NCBI GenBank assembly: GCA_038146925.1
Contig: JAYQSP010000004.1
Location: forward strand, 200,031-264,030
Source of the DNA: UBA830 sp038146925
GTDB taxonomy: Bacteria; Pseudomonadota; Alphaproteobacteria; MPNO01; UBA830
Direction of reading: 5' to 3'
Length of the DNA stretch: 64,000 nucleotides
Part shown: one piece after another, positions 35,194 to 43,952 of the stretch
Layout of the letters: every line of letters begins with the position of its first letter
Position numbering within the stretch: position 1 is the first letter of the stretch
Position numbers and translations under genes: made by a program
The notes under the pieces: model-generated
Seen by the model: the letters and a program-made list of their open reading frames with translations, nothing else
The model's database searches: none
What the model was told of the DNA's origin: nothing

Positions 35194-36440
35194 TGGACAT
35201 CCGCATCGACAGCATCGGCGCGCGCGGCGACGGCATCGCGAAGACGCCGGACGGTCCGGTTTTCGTCCCCGACGCCCTGCCGGGGGAGTTGGCGCGCATT
35301 GGCAGGACCAAATCGCGCGGCGACGGTTTGCGCGCCTTCACGCGGCAAATCGTCGAACCGTCGTCCGACCGGATATCGCCCGTTTGCCCTCATTTCGGCG
35401 CCTGCGGCGGCTGCGTCGCCCAGCATATGAACGCCCAGCTGTATCTGGACTGGAAACGCGGCCTTGTGGAGACGGCGTTAAGCCGGGCAGGGGTGGACGC
35501 GGAGGTGTTGCCGCCCGTCAGCGTGCCGCCGGGCACCCGGCGTCGGGTCCGGATGGCCTTTCGCGATATTCAGCAGGGCGTCGTGACCGGGTTCCGGGAA
35601 GGGCAATCGGATCGTATTGTCGATCTCGCCGACTGCCCCGTCGCGACCCCCGGGATTGCCCAATTTCTGCCCGCCTTGCGGGGCTTTCTTAACCGGTTCG
35701 GCAAGCAGGGCGAAGTCGCCGTCACCGACACCGAGGCCGGGCTGGATGTCGTGGTGTTCGCCAAGGGCGAACCGGATCTCGATCTCAGGCTGGATGCGCC
35801 GCAGATCTGTGCGGATGCCGGCATCTGCCGGCTTTCCTGGTCCGACGGCGACGACGCGCCGGAACCGATCCTGGTCGCCGCCGACTCCGTCGTTCGCTTC
35901 GGCGATGCGGCGGTATCGATCCCGCCCGACAGTTTTGTGCAACCGACCGCCGCGGGGGAGGCCGCGCTGCGGAATTACGCGATGGACGCGGTTGCGGACT
36001 GCGCGGCGGTCGCCGATCTCTACGCCGGATGCGGGGCCTTTGCGCTGCCGGTCGCCGCGTCGGGGAAATCCGTTCATGCGGTAGAGGCGGTGCCGGCACA
36101 AACCGCCGCCATTCTGGCCGCGGGCGGTCACCGCGGCGTCACGGTGGAGACGCGCGATCTGGTGCGCCAGCCGCTGCGTGCCGCCGAGCTGAAGCGCTTC
36201 GACGCGGTGATCCTCGACCCGCCGCGCGCCGGTGCCGCGCCTCAGATCGAACAGCTGGCCGCAGCCCGTGTCCCCCTGGTTGTATACGTATCCTGCAATC
36301 CGGCCACCTTTGCCCGCGATGCCCGGGTTCTGATCGACGGCGGATACGGGATCGGACCGGTGCAGCCGTTCGACCAGTTCCTGTGGTCGCACCATGTAGA
36401 ACTTGCCGCTCAGTTTCGAGCCGGACGGGATTCCGCCTGA
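35193..36440 (+). CDS. TrmA/RlmD-family Fe-S RNA m5U methyltransferase
   Basis: 415 residues from ATG 35193, overlapping the tlyA stop (TGATG). A TRAM-like beta-barrel is at the N-terminus, followed by the [4Fe-4S] site CPHFGACGGCVAQH plus a later Cys (LADCPVA), the AdoMet motif DLYAGCGAFALPVA, and the catalytic motif VSCNPATFARD with the nucleophilic Cys. It methylates C5 of a uridine in rRNA (RlmD/RlmC) or tRNA (TrmA); the Fe-S site argues for an rRNA enzyme. Assignment to one target is not possible by eye. Confidence 0.9.
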   Translation: MDIRIDSIGARGDGIAKTPDGPVFVPDALPGELARIGRTKSRGDGLRAFTRQIVEPSSDRISPVCPHFGACGGCVAQHMNAQLYLDWKRGLVETALSRAGVDAEVLPPVSVPPGTRRRVRMAFRDIQQGVVTGFREGQSDRIVDLADCPVATPGIAQFLPALRGFLNRFGKQGEVAVTDTEAGLDVVVFAKGEPDLDLRLDAPQICADAGICRLSWSDGDDAPEPILVAADSVVRFGDAAVSIPPDSFVQPTAAGEAALRNYAMDAVADCAAVADLYAGCGAFALPVAASGKSVHAVEAVPAQTAAILAAGGHRGVTVETRDLVRQPLRAAELKRFDAVILDPPRAGAAPQIEQLAAARVPLVVYVSCNPATFARDARVLIDGGYGIGPVQPFDQFLWSHHVELAAQFRAGRDSA

Positions 36441-36526
36441 GGCGAAAATGTTCTAGATATGCGTGCGATTAAACACCCGACAAGACTCTACGGTTAAAAC
36501 CGGGTCGAACTATCGAGGAAAATTCT

Positions 36527-36820
36527 GTGTCGAAACCCTTCATCCTGGCCGCTGCTCTGGCCGCTACCCTGGGCATGACCGCCCCCGCCGCCGCCAAAGA
36601 CGCCCGGACCGATACGGTGCATCTGTCGGATATAAAGAAACACTGCCATTCTCTGGTCCTGCAGTTTTCCGGTGAGAACGTGACCGACCCCAACGCGATT
36701 TCATCCAGCAAGGAGGGCGAAAAAAACTGCGCCAGCTACGATCCCGGCACCGTGATCCTCGGTCTGTCGCAGATGCAGCACGCGCTGAAGCTGATCGGCA
36801 TCGTGCCGCTCAGCAGGTAG
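36527..36820 (+). CDS. Small periplasmic protein of unknown function
   Basis: 97 residues from GTG 36527, preceded by GAGGAA. The signal peptide is MSKPFILAAALAATLGMTAPAAA, so the mature protein has about 74 residues. It contains two cysteines (KKHCHSLV and KNCASYD) that may form a disulfide. I recognise no family. It stands alone between an RNA methyltransferase and aroC (opposite strand). Confidence 0.7.
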   Translation: MSKPFILAAALAATLGMTAPAAAKDARTDTVHLSDIKKHCHSLVLQFSGENVTDPNAISSSKEGEKNCASYDPGTVILGLSQMQHALKLIGIVPLSR

Positions 36821-36852
36821 CTCCTGGAATTTTCTGGCGGCCGGATTCCGCG

Positions 36853-37923
36853 TTATCCCGCCTGCGCCCGGTCCCGCAGCAGGTGGTCGGCCAGCACGCA
36901 GGCCATCATGGCTTCGCCGACCGGCACGCCGCGGATGCCGACGCAGGGGTCGTGCCGGCCTTTGGTCGCGATCTCGGTATTCCTGCCCTGGCGGGTGACG
37001 GTTTTGCGCGGCGTCAGGATCGAACTGGTCGGCTTGACCGCGAAGCGGACGACCACATCCTGCCCGGTGGAGATGCCGCCCAGCACGCCGCCCGCGGCAT
37101 TGGACTGGAATTCGACGTCCTTGCTTTTCATCCGCATTTCGTCGGCATTGTCTTCGCCCGACAGCGCGGCGGCGCCGAAACCGGCGCCGATTTCCACGCC
37201 CTTGACCGCGTTGATGCTCATCATCGCGGCGGCGAGGTCCGCGTCGAGCTTGCCGTAAATCGGCGCGCCGAGACCGGCCGGCACGCCGGAGGCCACGACT
37301 TCGATCACCGCGCCGACGGACGAGCCCTGCTTGCGCACGGCGTCGAGATAGGTTTCCCATTCTTTTGCGGCCGCCGCGTCCGGACACCAGAACGGGTTCT
37401 TTGCTACATTGGCCCAACGCCACCTGTCGCGGTCGATTTCCATCTCGCCCATCTGCACCATGGCGCCGCGGATCCTGATCCCGCTACCCAGGATTTTCCG
37501 CGCCACCGCGCCCGCCGCCACCCGGCAGGCGGTTTCCCGCGCCGACGACCGGCCGCCGCCGCGATAGTCGCGGATGCCGTATTTTTTCCAATAGGTGTAA
37601 TCCGCATGGCCGGGGCGGAACTTGTCCTTGATGTTGCTGTAATCCTTCGATCGCGCATCCTGGTTGCGGATCATCAGGCTGAGCGCGGTGCCGGTGGTCT
37701 TGCCCTCGAACACGCCCGACATGATTTCGACCGTGTCAGGTTCCTTGCGCTGGGTCACGAAGCGGGACGAGCCCGGCTTGCGCTTGTCCAGCCATGTCTG
37801 GATGTCGGCTTCGCCCAGCTTCAGCCCGGGCGGCACGCCGTCCAGCACGCAGCCGATGGCCGGGCCGTGGCTTTCGCCCCACGTGGTGACGCGGAACAGA
37901 TGCCCGAAGCTGTTATCGGTCAT
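36853..37923 (-). CDS. aroC: Chorismate synthase
   Basis: 356-residue FMN-dependent enzyme converting 5-enolpyruvylshikimate 3-phosphate to chorismate, the last step of the shikimate pathway. Signatures are GESHGPAIGCVLDGVPPG near the N-terminus, FRPGHADYTYWKKYGIRDYRGGGRSSARETACRV, and KGRHDPCVGIRGVPVGEAM near the end. Length is normal. It is transcribed on the same strand as fabI, but a long stem-loop (37960-38023) lies between them. Confidence 0.97.
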   Translation of the reverse strand: MTDNSFGHLFRVTTWGESHGPAIGCVLDGVPPGLKLGEADIQTWLDKRKPGSSRFVTQRKEPDTVEIMSGVFEGKTTGTALSLMIRNQDARSKDYSNIKDKFRPGHADYTYWKKYGIRDYRGGGRSSARETACRVAAGAVARKILGSGIRIRGAMVQMGEMEIDRDRWRWANVAKNPFWCPDAAAAKEWETYLDAVRKQGSSVGAVIEVVASGVPAGLGAPIYGKLDADLAAAMMSINAVKGVEIGAGFGAAALSGEDNADEMRMKSKDVEFQSNAAGGVLGGISTGQDVVVRFAVKPTSSILTPRKTVTRQGRNTEIATKGRHDPCVGIRGVPVGEAMMACVLADHLLRDRAQAG

Positions 37924-37959
37924 TGGGTGGGCCCGCTTGTTCCACGCGTGGCGGCGCCA

Positions 37960-38023
37960 GCCCGCTCCCCCTCCCGGCCACCCACGGGATGATCCTTATG
38001 GGTGGCCGGGAGGGGGAGTGGGC
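37960..38023. terminator. Very long GC-rich stem-loop between fabI and aroC
   Basis: Two 25-bp arms (37960-37984 and 37999-38023) pair with one G-T mismatch and a 14-base loop; the left arm contains CTCCCCCTCCCGGCCACCCA and the right arm its complement. It follows fabI on the minus strand and precedes aroC. It probably ends fabI transcription. Its length and composition suggest a dispersed palindromic element rather than a simple terminator. Confidence 0.7.
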
Positions 38024-38053
38024 CGGTGCGACAACTGCATAGGCAGATCATCA

Positions 38054-38866
38054 TCAGACCGTGGATATATCGGGCGCGTCGGCCGCCTTCATGCCGACGA
38101 CGTGATAGCCGGAATCGACATGATGCGTTTCGCCGGTCACGCCGGTCGACAGGTCCGACAGCAGGTACAGACCGGCGCCGCCGACTTCTTCGATGGTGAC
38201 ATTCCTTTTCAGCGGCGAATTGTATTCGTTCCATTTCAGGATATAGCGGAAATCGCCGATACCGGATGCCGCCAGCGTCTTGATCGGACCCGCCGAGATC
38301 GCGTTCACGCGGATGTTGTCGCGCCCCAGATCGACGGCCAGGTATTTAACGCTCGCCTCCAGCGCCGCCTTGGCGACTCCCATCACGTTGTAATGCGGCA
38401 TCACGCGCTCGGCGCCGGCATAGGTCAGGGTCAGCAGGCTGCCGCCGTCCTTCATCATCGGTGCGGCGCGCTGGCAGATCGCGGTGAACGAATAGCACGA
38501 GATATTCATCGTCTTGGCGAAGTTTTCCGGCGACGTATCGACGTAGCGGCCCTTCAGCTCGTCCTTGTCGGAATAGGCGATGGCGTGGACCACGAAATCG
38601 AGCCCGCCCCATTCCTTTTCAAGCGTGGCGAAGACCGTATCGACGCTGGCCGTGTCGGTGACGTCGCAGGGCAGGACCAACTGCGAGCCGAGCGAATCGG
38701 CCAGCGGCCGGACGCGCTTTTCCAGCGCCTCGCCCTGGTAGGTGAAGGCGAGATCGGCGCCGTGCTCCGCCAGTGCCTTGCTGATACCCCAGGCGATGGA
38801 GCGGTCGTTCGCGACCCCCATGACCAAACCGCGTTTTCCGTGCATCAGGGCACCCGCGTCCGACAT
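38054..38866 (-). CDS. fabI: Enoyl-[acyl-carrier-protein] reductase FabI
   Basis: 270-residue NADH-dependent short-chain-type enoyl-ACP reductase, the last step of fatty-acid elongation. The cofactor region reads GLVMGVANDRSIAWGIS, and the catalytic Tyr-x6-Lys pattern is in HYNVMGVAKAALEA. The length fits FabI. Further support is the ISAGPIKTLAASGI segment typical of triclosan-sensitive FabI. Confidence 0.96.
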   Translation of the reverse strand: MSDAGALMHGKRGLVMGVANDRSIAWGISKALAEHGADLAFTYQGEALEKRVRPLADSLGSQLVLPCDVTDTASVDTVFATLEKEWGGLDFVVHAIAYSDKDELKGRYVDTSPENFAKTMNISCYSFTAICQRAAPMMKDGGSLLTLTYAGAERVMPHYNVMGVAKAALEASVKYLAVDLGRDNIRVNAISAGPIKTLAASGIGDFRYILKWNEYNSPLKRNVTIEEVGGAGLYLLSDLSTGVTGETHHVDSGYHVVGMKAADAPDISTV

Positions 38867-39032
38867 CCCAACCTCTCAATTTCAGTACGCGGATCCCGCA
38901 GACAGGGCGAGACCCGCAGATTGCATCCTACACAATCGGCCCGGTCGGTCAATTTCGCCGAAGCCTCGGAAACCGGGCGTTTCGGCCCGAAGGACGAGCG
39001 GGCAGGCGCGATTCTGCGGAAAAGGACCCCGA

Positions 39033-39509
39033 TCAGTTCCGGATTACCCAGGTGCCGTCCGGCTGACGGCAAGCGGTGCCCCAGGCTTCCTCGGTTTTGC
39101 CGTCGACCGTCACGGTCTGCCGGTATTCGCGGCAGTTCTGTCCGGCGGCCGTCTGATAGGTCTTGGTCGGCGTCACCGTGCCTCGGTTGCCGCTGTCGGG
39201 GTTGGACCAGCTTGCGGTCTGCCCCGTCTGATTGTTCTCCAGCGAGGTCTGCGCGGTGCTTTGCATCTGTTTCTTGTCGGCGTCATCCAGTGCTTTGCCG
39301 GTTGCATTGCCGGCCCAGGCGCCGGCCAGCACGCCGAGTGTCGTGGCGATGATTTTTCCGGTGCCGCTCCCGAACTGCGCGCCGACCAGCCCGCCGACGG
39401 CGGCGCCGATCAACGTACCGCCGGTTTCCTTGGGTCCGTGGCCTTCGCAGCCGGCGACTGCCAAAGCCGCGACGATGGCGACGGGTGCAAGTATCTTCGT
39501 ATTCATCAT
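39033..39509 (-). CDS. Outer-membrane lipoprotein with glycine-zipper domain (17 kDa antigen-like)
   Basis: 158 residues from ATG 39509 (a second ATG follows at once). Lipoprotein signal with lipobox AVAG-C. Next is a glycine-zipper segment, GTLIGAAVGGLVGAQFGSGTGK...LGVLAGAWAGNATG, as in the rickettsial 17-kDa surface antigen family, and a C-terminal domain containing GQNCREYRQTVTVDGKTEEA. It should sit in the outer membrane; function unknown beyond envelope structure. Confidence 0.85.
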   Translation of the reverse strand: MMNTKILAPVAIVAALAVAGCEGHGPKETGGTLIGAAVGGLVGAQFGSGTGKIIATTLGVLAGAWAGNATGKALDDADKKQMQSTAQTSLENNQTGQTASWSNPDSGNRGTVTPTKTYQTAAGQNCREYRQTVTVDGKTEEAWGTACRQPDGTWVIRN

Positions 39510-39720
39510 GGTAACGCCCTTCCCTTTCTTTCGATGCAACCCCATTTACTTCTACGGATTGCGCCGGACGATGTCAGCCGGTATTCAACGGCCATGTATA
39601 TCTCTCCCCTGAAGATGGGGAGTCTGCCGGACGCTTTGCAAGGGTGCCGGTCAATTTTGGCCGAAATGTGGCAAGGTGGGGCGAGCGGAACTCAATCTGC
39701 GTAACTTTCAGGACGAGACC

Positions 39721-40314
39721 ATGGCACGCGCCGACGAAAACGATCCGATAGAGCTTTTTCAGTCCTGGCTGGAAGAAGCGCACGACACGGAACCGAACGA
39801 TCCGACCGCCATGACGCTGGCGACCGTCGATACGGACGGCATCCCCTCCGCGCGGATGGTGCTGCTGAAAGGCGCAGACGAGCGGGGCTTCGTTTTCTAT
39901 ACCAATACCGAAAGCCGTAAGGGCGTCGAGCTGGATGCCACCGGGCAGGCGGCGCTGGTGTTTCACTGGAAATCCCTGCGCCGCCAGGTTCGCGTTGTCG
40001 GTGCGGCGATGCGCGTCGACGATGCCGAGGCCGATGCCTATTTCGCGTCCCGCGCACGGGGCAGCCAGATCGGCGCCTGGGCGTCGGACCAGTCGCGACC
40101 GCTCGACGGCCGGTTCGAGCTGGAAAAGCGCGTCGCGAAATTCGCCGCCAGGTTCGGCACCGGCAAGGTGCCGCGCCCGCCGCACTGGACCGGCTATCGC
40201 ATCGTTCCCCGCGAAATGGAGTTTTGGCAGGATAAGCCGTTCCGCCTGCATGAACGGGTCGTGTATACGCGGGCGGACGGCGGCGCCTGGGAGACGGGGC
40301 GGATCTTTCCGTAG
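39721..40314 (+). CDS. pdxH: Pyridoxamine/pyridoxine 5'-phosphate oxidase
   Basis: 197 residues from ATG 39721; the frame opens 15 codons earlier without a good start. FMN-dependent oxidase forming pyridoxal 5'-phosphate. Family stretches are AMTLATVDTDGIPSARMVLL, GFVFYTNTESRKG, and the terminal EFWQDKPFRLHERVVYTR...W....LFP-type end (here GRIFP). It supplies the cofactor used by the aminotransferases and HemA in this window. Confidence 0.94.
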   Translation: MARADENDPIELFQSWLEEAHDTEPNDPTAMTLATVDTDGIPSARMVLLKGADERGFVFYTNTESRKGVELDATGQAALVFHWKSLRRQVRVVGAAMRVDDAEADAYFASRARGSQIGAWASDQSRPLDGRFELEKRVAKFAARFGTGKVPRPPHWTGYRIVPREMEFWQDKPFRLHERVVYTRADGGAWETGRIFP

Positions 40315-40834
40315 GGGGCCGGTCACTCCACTCCCCTTTCATCCCCGCGCCGGCGGCGGGCTCCCGCCTGCGCGGGAATGACGGGAGGGCCGGGTTTTTT
40401 CTTTCACAAAACCCGGCCCAGATGTTCGCAAATTGTTCTTTTTCGTGATACCGTGTTTTCGGATGGCGATCTGGACCTGGAAAGGAGGTTCCGGGCGCGG
40501 TACTCGGCGGCAGGCTGCATGATTTCGCGCGGGCGTATTCGCTGGCGCTTTGACAGCAAACGAAAGCTAACGCTTCCCGGAATACCATGCGCCGGAGCGT
40601 CCTGTGCATGGGGTTGTTTTAAGGGTTCTGGAAAACGCGTCCCCGATGTTCGGGTGCATGGGGTTGAACCGAGGGTTTTAACGGCGCGCAGAGCGCGCAG
40701 ATTTCGATCAATCGGCGGGCCGGTCGCAAACGAAGCTTGAAGCCGCGGCCAAAACCCCGCATTCTCGGCTTCACAACAACTGGCGGTCCGACAAGGCGGG
40801 CATCCGACGCGCCGACGCCGCCCGGGAGGAAAGA
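40315..40834. other. Intergenic region with palindromic repeat and short direct repeat
   Basis: 520 bases without a convincing gene; a 120-codon frame at 40378-40740 has no ribosome site or recognisable product. It contains the palindrome at 40339-40381 and a direct repeat GTGCATGGGGTTG at 40604-40616 and 40654-40666, exactly 50 bases apart. CGGGAGGAAAG at 40823-40833 is the ribosome site of the following usp gene. Confidence 0.5.
40339..40381. repeat. Dispersed palindromic repeat (TCATTCCCGCG type)
   Basis: Imperfect 18-bp arms (two mismatches) around a 7-base loop, right arm CCGCCTGCGCGGGAATGA. This is the common 'TCATTCCCGCGCAGGCGGGAATCC' style repeat of proteobacterial intergenic regions. 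Placed just after pdxH, it may act as a terminator. Confidence 0.65.
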
Positions 40835-41701
40835 ATGAGTTTCAAGACAATACTGGTTCCCGTCAGTTCGCCGGAAGCGAGCAGGTCGACGCTGGACACC
40901 GCGCTGCTGGTCGCGAAACGCTGGCAATCGCATCTGGAGGTGCTGCACGTCCGCGCCGATCCGCGCGGCCTCGTGCCGTATACGGGCGAGGGCATGGACG
41001 GCTCCATGATCGAGGAAATCATGGACGTGACGGAGCGCGAAGGCGCCGAACGGGCCGTCCAGACGAAACAGATGTTCGACGCCTTTTGCGCGGAACACAG
41101 TCTGAAGGTGTCCGACACACCGTCGCCCGATGCCGGCGTGACCGTATCGTGGCGGGAAGAATCAGGGCGCGAGGACGAGGTCGTGGCGCTGCAGGGCCGG
41201 CTTTACGACCTGATCGTCGTCGGGCGTCCGATGGCGGATGCGCCGTTGCCGTCGCCGATCACGCTGGAGGCTGCGCTGCACGATACCGGCCGGCCCATCC
41301 TGGTCGCGCCGCCGGTGGCGCCGTCGGATACCGGCGGGCACATCGCCATCGCCTGGGAGGCCAGCCCCGAAGCGGCCCGCACGATCGCGGTGTCGATCCA
41401 GGCGCTGGTCGAAGCCGAGAAGGTGACGATCCTGGCGCCGAAGCTGTCGCAGCCCCTGCCGCTGGAACCGTCGGATCTGGTCGGCCGGCTGATCTGGCAC
41501 GGCGTGTCGGCGGAGATCCACGAGTTCGACGCGCATCATGGCGACCTGGGGGCCGCGTTTCTGAAGCAGGCGACCGAAGTCGGCGCCGACATGCTGGTCA
41601 AGGGCGCCTATTCGCAAAGCAGGCTGCGCCAGATGGTGCTGGGCGGGCGGACGCGGCACATCCTGAACCACACGACCGTCCCGGCGCTGCTGGCGAAATA
41701 G
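40835..41701 (+). CDS. Universal stress protein family, two-domain
   Basis: 288 residues with tandem Usp folds: the first begins MSFKTILVPVSSPEASRSTLDTA and has LYDLIVVGRPM, and the second begins near 165 with GHIAIAWEASPEAARTIAV and ends LVKGAYSQSRLRQMVLGGRTRHILNHTTVPALLAK. The final G-x2-x9-G(S/T) nucleotide motif is partly kept (GGRTRHILNHTTVP). Probably a cytoplasmic stress-tolerance protein. It lies 21 bases before an SDR gene. Confidence 0.85.
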   Translation: MSFKTILVPVSSPEASRSTLDTALLVAKRWQSHLEVLHVRADPRGLVPYTGEGMDGSMIEEIMDVTEREGAERAVQTKQMFDAFCAEHSLKVSDTPSPDAGVTVSWREESGREDEVVALQGRLYDLIVVGRPMADAPLPSPITLEAALHDTGRPILVAPPVAPSDTGGHIAIAWEASPEAARTIAVSIQALVEAEKVTILAPKLSQPLPLEPSDLVGRLIWHGVSAEIHEFDAHHGDLGAAFLKQATEVGADMLVKGAYSQSRLRQMVLGGRTRHILNHTTVPALLAK

Positions 41702-41722
41702 CGGAACAGACGACGGCCCCGG

Positions 41723-42463
41723 ATGACCGACGAGCCCCGCACTCTGATCCTGACCGGCGCAAGCCGGGGCATCGGTCATGCCACGGTGCGGCGGTTCAGC
41801 GAGGCCGGCTGGCGGATCATCACCTGTTCGCGCGACGACGTGCCGGAGGCGTGTCAGTACGATCCCAACTGGGCGCACCACATTCCGACCGATCTGGGGG
41901 ATGCCGGCGATCTGGCGGCGTTTATCGCCGAGGCCAACGACTATCTCGGCAAGGGCGGGCTGGCGGCCCTGGTGAACAACGCCGCCGTGTCGCCCAAGAC
42001 GCCCTACAAGGAACGCCTGGGCTGTCTGAACGGCGACGAGGAGGCCTGGCGCGAGGTGTTCGAGCTGAATTTCTTCGTGCCGCTGAAACTGTGCCGCGGC
42101 TTCGCCGCCGCGCTTCACCGGGGGCAGGGGGCTGTGGTCAACATCACCTCGATCGCCGGTCATCAGGCGCACCCGTTCGCGGGGTCCGCGTATTCGGTGT
42201 CAAAGGCGGCGCTGTCGTCGCTGACCCGCGAACTGGCGGTCGAGTTCGCCGAGCTGGACGTGCGGGTCAATGCCGTGGCGCCCGGCGAGATCGAGACCGA
42301 GATGATCGGGCCGGAATACGAATCCCTGATCCCGCGAATTCCGCTCAACCGGATGGGAACGGCGGCGGAAGTCGCCGGCACTGTGTTCCAGCTGTGCAGC
42401 CCCGATTTCGGCTATGTCACGGGGACGGAGATTTTCGTGACCGGCGGCCAGCACCTGCTCTGA
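41723..42463 (+). CDS. Short-chain dehydrogenase/reductase
   Basis: 246-residue classical SDR. NAD(P)-binding motif TGASRGIGHA, NNAAVS in place of NNAG, catalytic SAYSVSKAAL (Tyr and Lys), and the C-terminal GYVTGTEIFVTGGQHLL. The substrate is unknown. It is probably co-transcribed with the upstream stress protein. Confidence 0.9.
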   Translation: MTDEPRTLILTGASRGIGHATVRRFSEAGWRIITCSRDDVPEACQYDPNWAHHIPTDLGDAGDLAAFIAEANDYLGKGGLAALVNNAAVSPKTPYKERLGCLNGDEEAWREVFELNFFVPLKLCRGFAAALHRGQGAVVNITSIAGHQAHPFAGSAYSVSKAALSSLTRELAVEFAELDVRVNAVAPGEIETEMIGPEYESLIPRIPLNRMGTAAEVAGTVFQLCSPDFGYVTGTEIFVTGGQHLL

Positions 42464-42475
42464 CCGCGGGTCGGA

Positions 42476-43360
42476 TCAGTCGTCCGGCAGCGGGATGAAT
42501 TCTTCCTCGTCGCCGGGCACGACGGGAAAACCGCCGTCTTTCCAGCGGAGCTTGGCCGCTTCGAGGCGGTCCTTGTCGCTGGATACGAAGTTCCACCAGA
42601 TGGTGCGACTGCCTGCCAGCGGCGCGCCGCCGAGCTGCATGAAACGGGTCGCGGCCGTGGCGCGGATATCCGGTGCGGCGCCCTCGGCAAAGACGGCCAT
42701 CCGGTTGGGGGCAATGGTTTCACCGTCGACAGAAAGCTCGCCGGTTACGACATAGATCGCGCGCTCGGCGTGGTCGTCCGGCAGGTCGATGGCCGCGCCC
42801 TGCGGGGCTTCGCCGTGGAGATAGAAAATGGGAGAGAACGTCCTGACCTCGGCGACGTTGTGGCCGAATGCCGAGCCGACGATCAGGCGGTACTGCACGC
42901 CGCCCCGCTCGAAGTCCGGCAGCGCGTCTGCCGGCACGTGGTCGAAACGCGGTTCGGTTTCCTCGTCTCCGGCGGGCAGCCCGATCCAGGTCTGGATGCC
43001 TTCCATCGGCACCTCGCGACCGAGATCGTGGTCCGCCGTGCGTTCGGAATGGACGACGCCCCTGCCCGCCACCATCCAGTTGACGGCGCCGGGCTCGATG
43101 GATTGTTCGGTGCCCAGGCTGTCGCGGTGCAGGATGGCGCCGTCGAACAGATAGGTGACGGTCGCCAGCCCGATATGCGGGTGCGGGCGCACGCTGACGC
43201 CCTTGCCGGGGCCAAAGACCACGGGGCCCATGTGATCGAAGAAGACGAAGGGGCCGACCTCGCGGCGTTTCGCGAAGGGCAGGACGCGCCGGACCTCGAA
43301 GTCGCCGAGATCGGTGACCCGGGGGTCGATGACAGTGTCGATGGCGCCTTTGGGATGCAT
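42476..43360 (-). CDS. Pirin-family cupin protein
   Basis: 294-residue bicupin of the pirin family. The metal-binding motif is VRPHPHIGLATVTYLFDG, and ILHRDSLGTEQSIEPGAVNWMVAGRGVVHSERT contains the later His and Glu ligands. Some bacterial pirins are quercetin 2,3-dioxygenases; others interact with regulators or enzymes. Function here is unknown. It follows the PadR-like regulator on the same strand with 12 bases between. Confidence 0.9.
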   Translation of the reverse strand: MHPKGAIDTVIDPRVTDLGDFEVRRVLPFAKRREVGPFVFFDHMGPVVFGPGKGVSVRPHPHIGLATVTYLFDGAILHRDSLGTEQSIEPGAVNWMVAGRGVVHSERTADHDLGREVPMEGIQTWIGLPAGDEETEPRFDHVPADALPDFERGGVQYRLIVGSAFGHNVAEVRTFSPIFYLHGEAPQGAAIDLPDDHAERAIYVVTGELSVDGETIAPNRMAVFAEGAAPDIRATAATRFMQLGGAPLAGSRTIWWNFVSSDKDRLEAAKLRWKDGGFPVVPGDEEEFIPLPDD

Positions 43361-43372
43361 TGCGGCAGAAAA

Positions 43373-43900
43373 TCAGACCCGGTCGCGCAGCGCCCGAAGC
43401 CAGGTCAGCCGGTTTTCGACCAGATCGATGTCGTGGGCCAGCCAGTCCTGGAAGAAGTGTTCGTCCGCCCCGGGGTCGTGCATATCGCTCAGCCGGGCGA
43501 GTTCCAGCTCGCAGGCGTCGATGAGCAGATCGACCTGGTCGCGGCGTTCGCCGGCGTCGAGCAGCGGCAGAAAACGCATCTTCAGGGCGATGACCAGTTT
43601 GGACATATCGGTCAGCGGCGGCCGCACCGTGGCCTTGAGCAGGGTCAGCAGCTCCTCGCGGCCTTCGTCGGTCAGTGTCAGGACGGCGTTGGAATCGTCG
43701 CCATTGGCATGCACCAGGCCTTCGTAGCGCAGCAGTTCGATGGACGGTCCCGTCAGTTCAAGCGACGGGCCGACGATGCGGCCTACGAACTGGCGCACCG
43801 CATTGGCGAGATCGGCATAAACCATGGGCGCTTCGGACAGGATGCCGAGGGCGGCCAGTCTGACGGTCTCTTTCGGCAGCAGCGAATTGTCGCTGAACAT
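43373..43900 (-). CDS. PadR-like winged-helix transcriptional regulator
   Basis: 175 residues. The N-terminal half (about 12-80) reads as a winged helix (LAALGILSEAPMVYADLANAV, IELLRYEGLVHA, VLTLTDEGREELLTLL), and the C-terminal half is a long-helix dimerisation region as in PadR proteins. It directly precedes the pirin gene and may regulate it (inference). The family assignment is by pattern only. Confidence 0.65.
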   Translation of the reverse strand: MFSDNSLLPKETVRLAALGILSEAPMVYADLANAVRQFVGRIVGPSLELTGPSIELLRYEGLVHANGDDSNAVLTLTDEGREELLTLLKATVRPPLTDMSKLVIALKMRFLPLLDAGERRDQVDLLIDACELELARLSDMHDPGADEHFFQDWLAHDIDLVENRLTWLRALRDRV

Positions 43901-43952
43901 ATCCGTGCCCTTTCATACGCAAAGCGTGCAACCCACGCTTTTCAGTTACGTA

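Noticed and set aside
36441..36526. Possible small RNA or riboswitch before the small periplasmic protein
   Set aside because: Only 86 bases, with no stem-loop set that I can match to a known class.
40378..40740. 120-codon frame after pdxH
   Set aside because: Begins within a dispersed palindrome, has no recognisable product and no suitable ribosome site.
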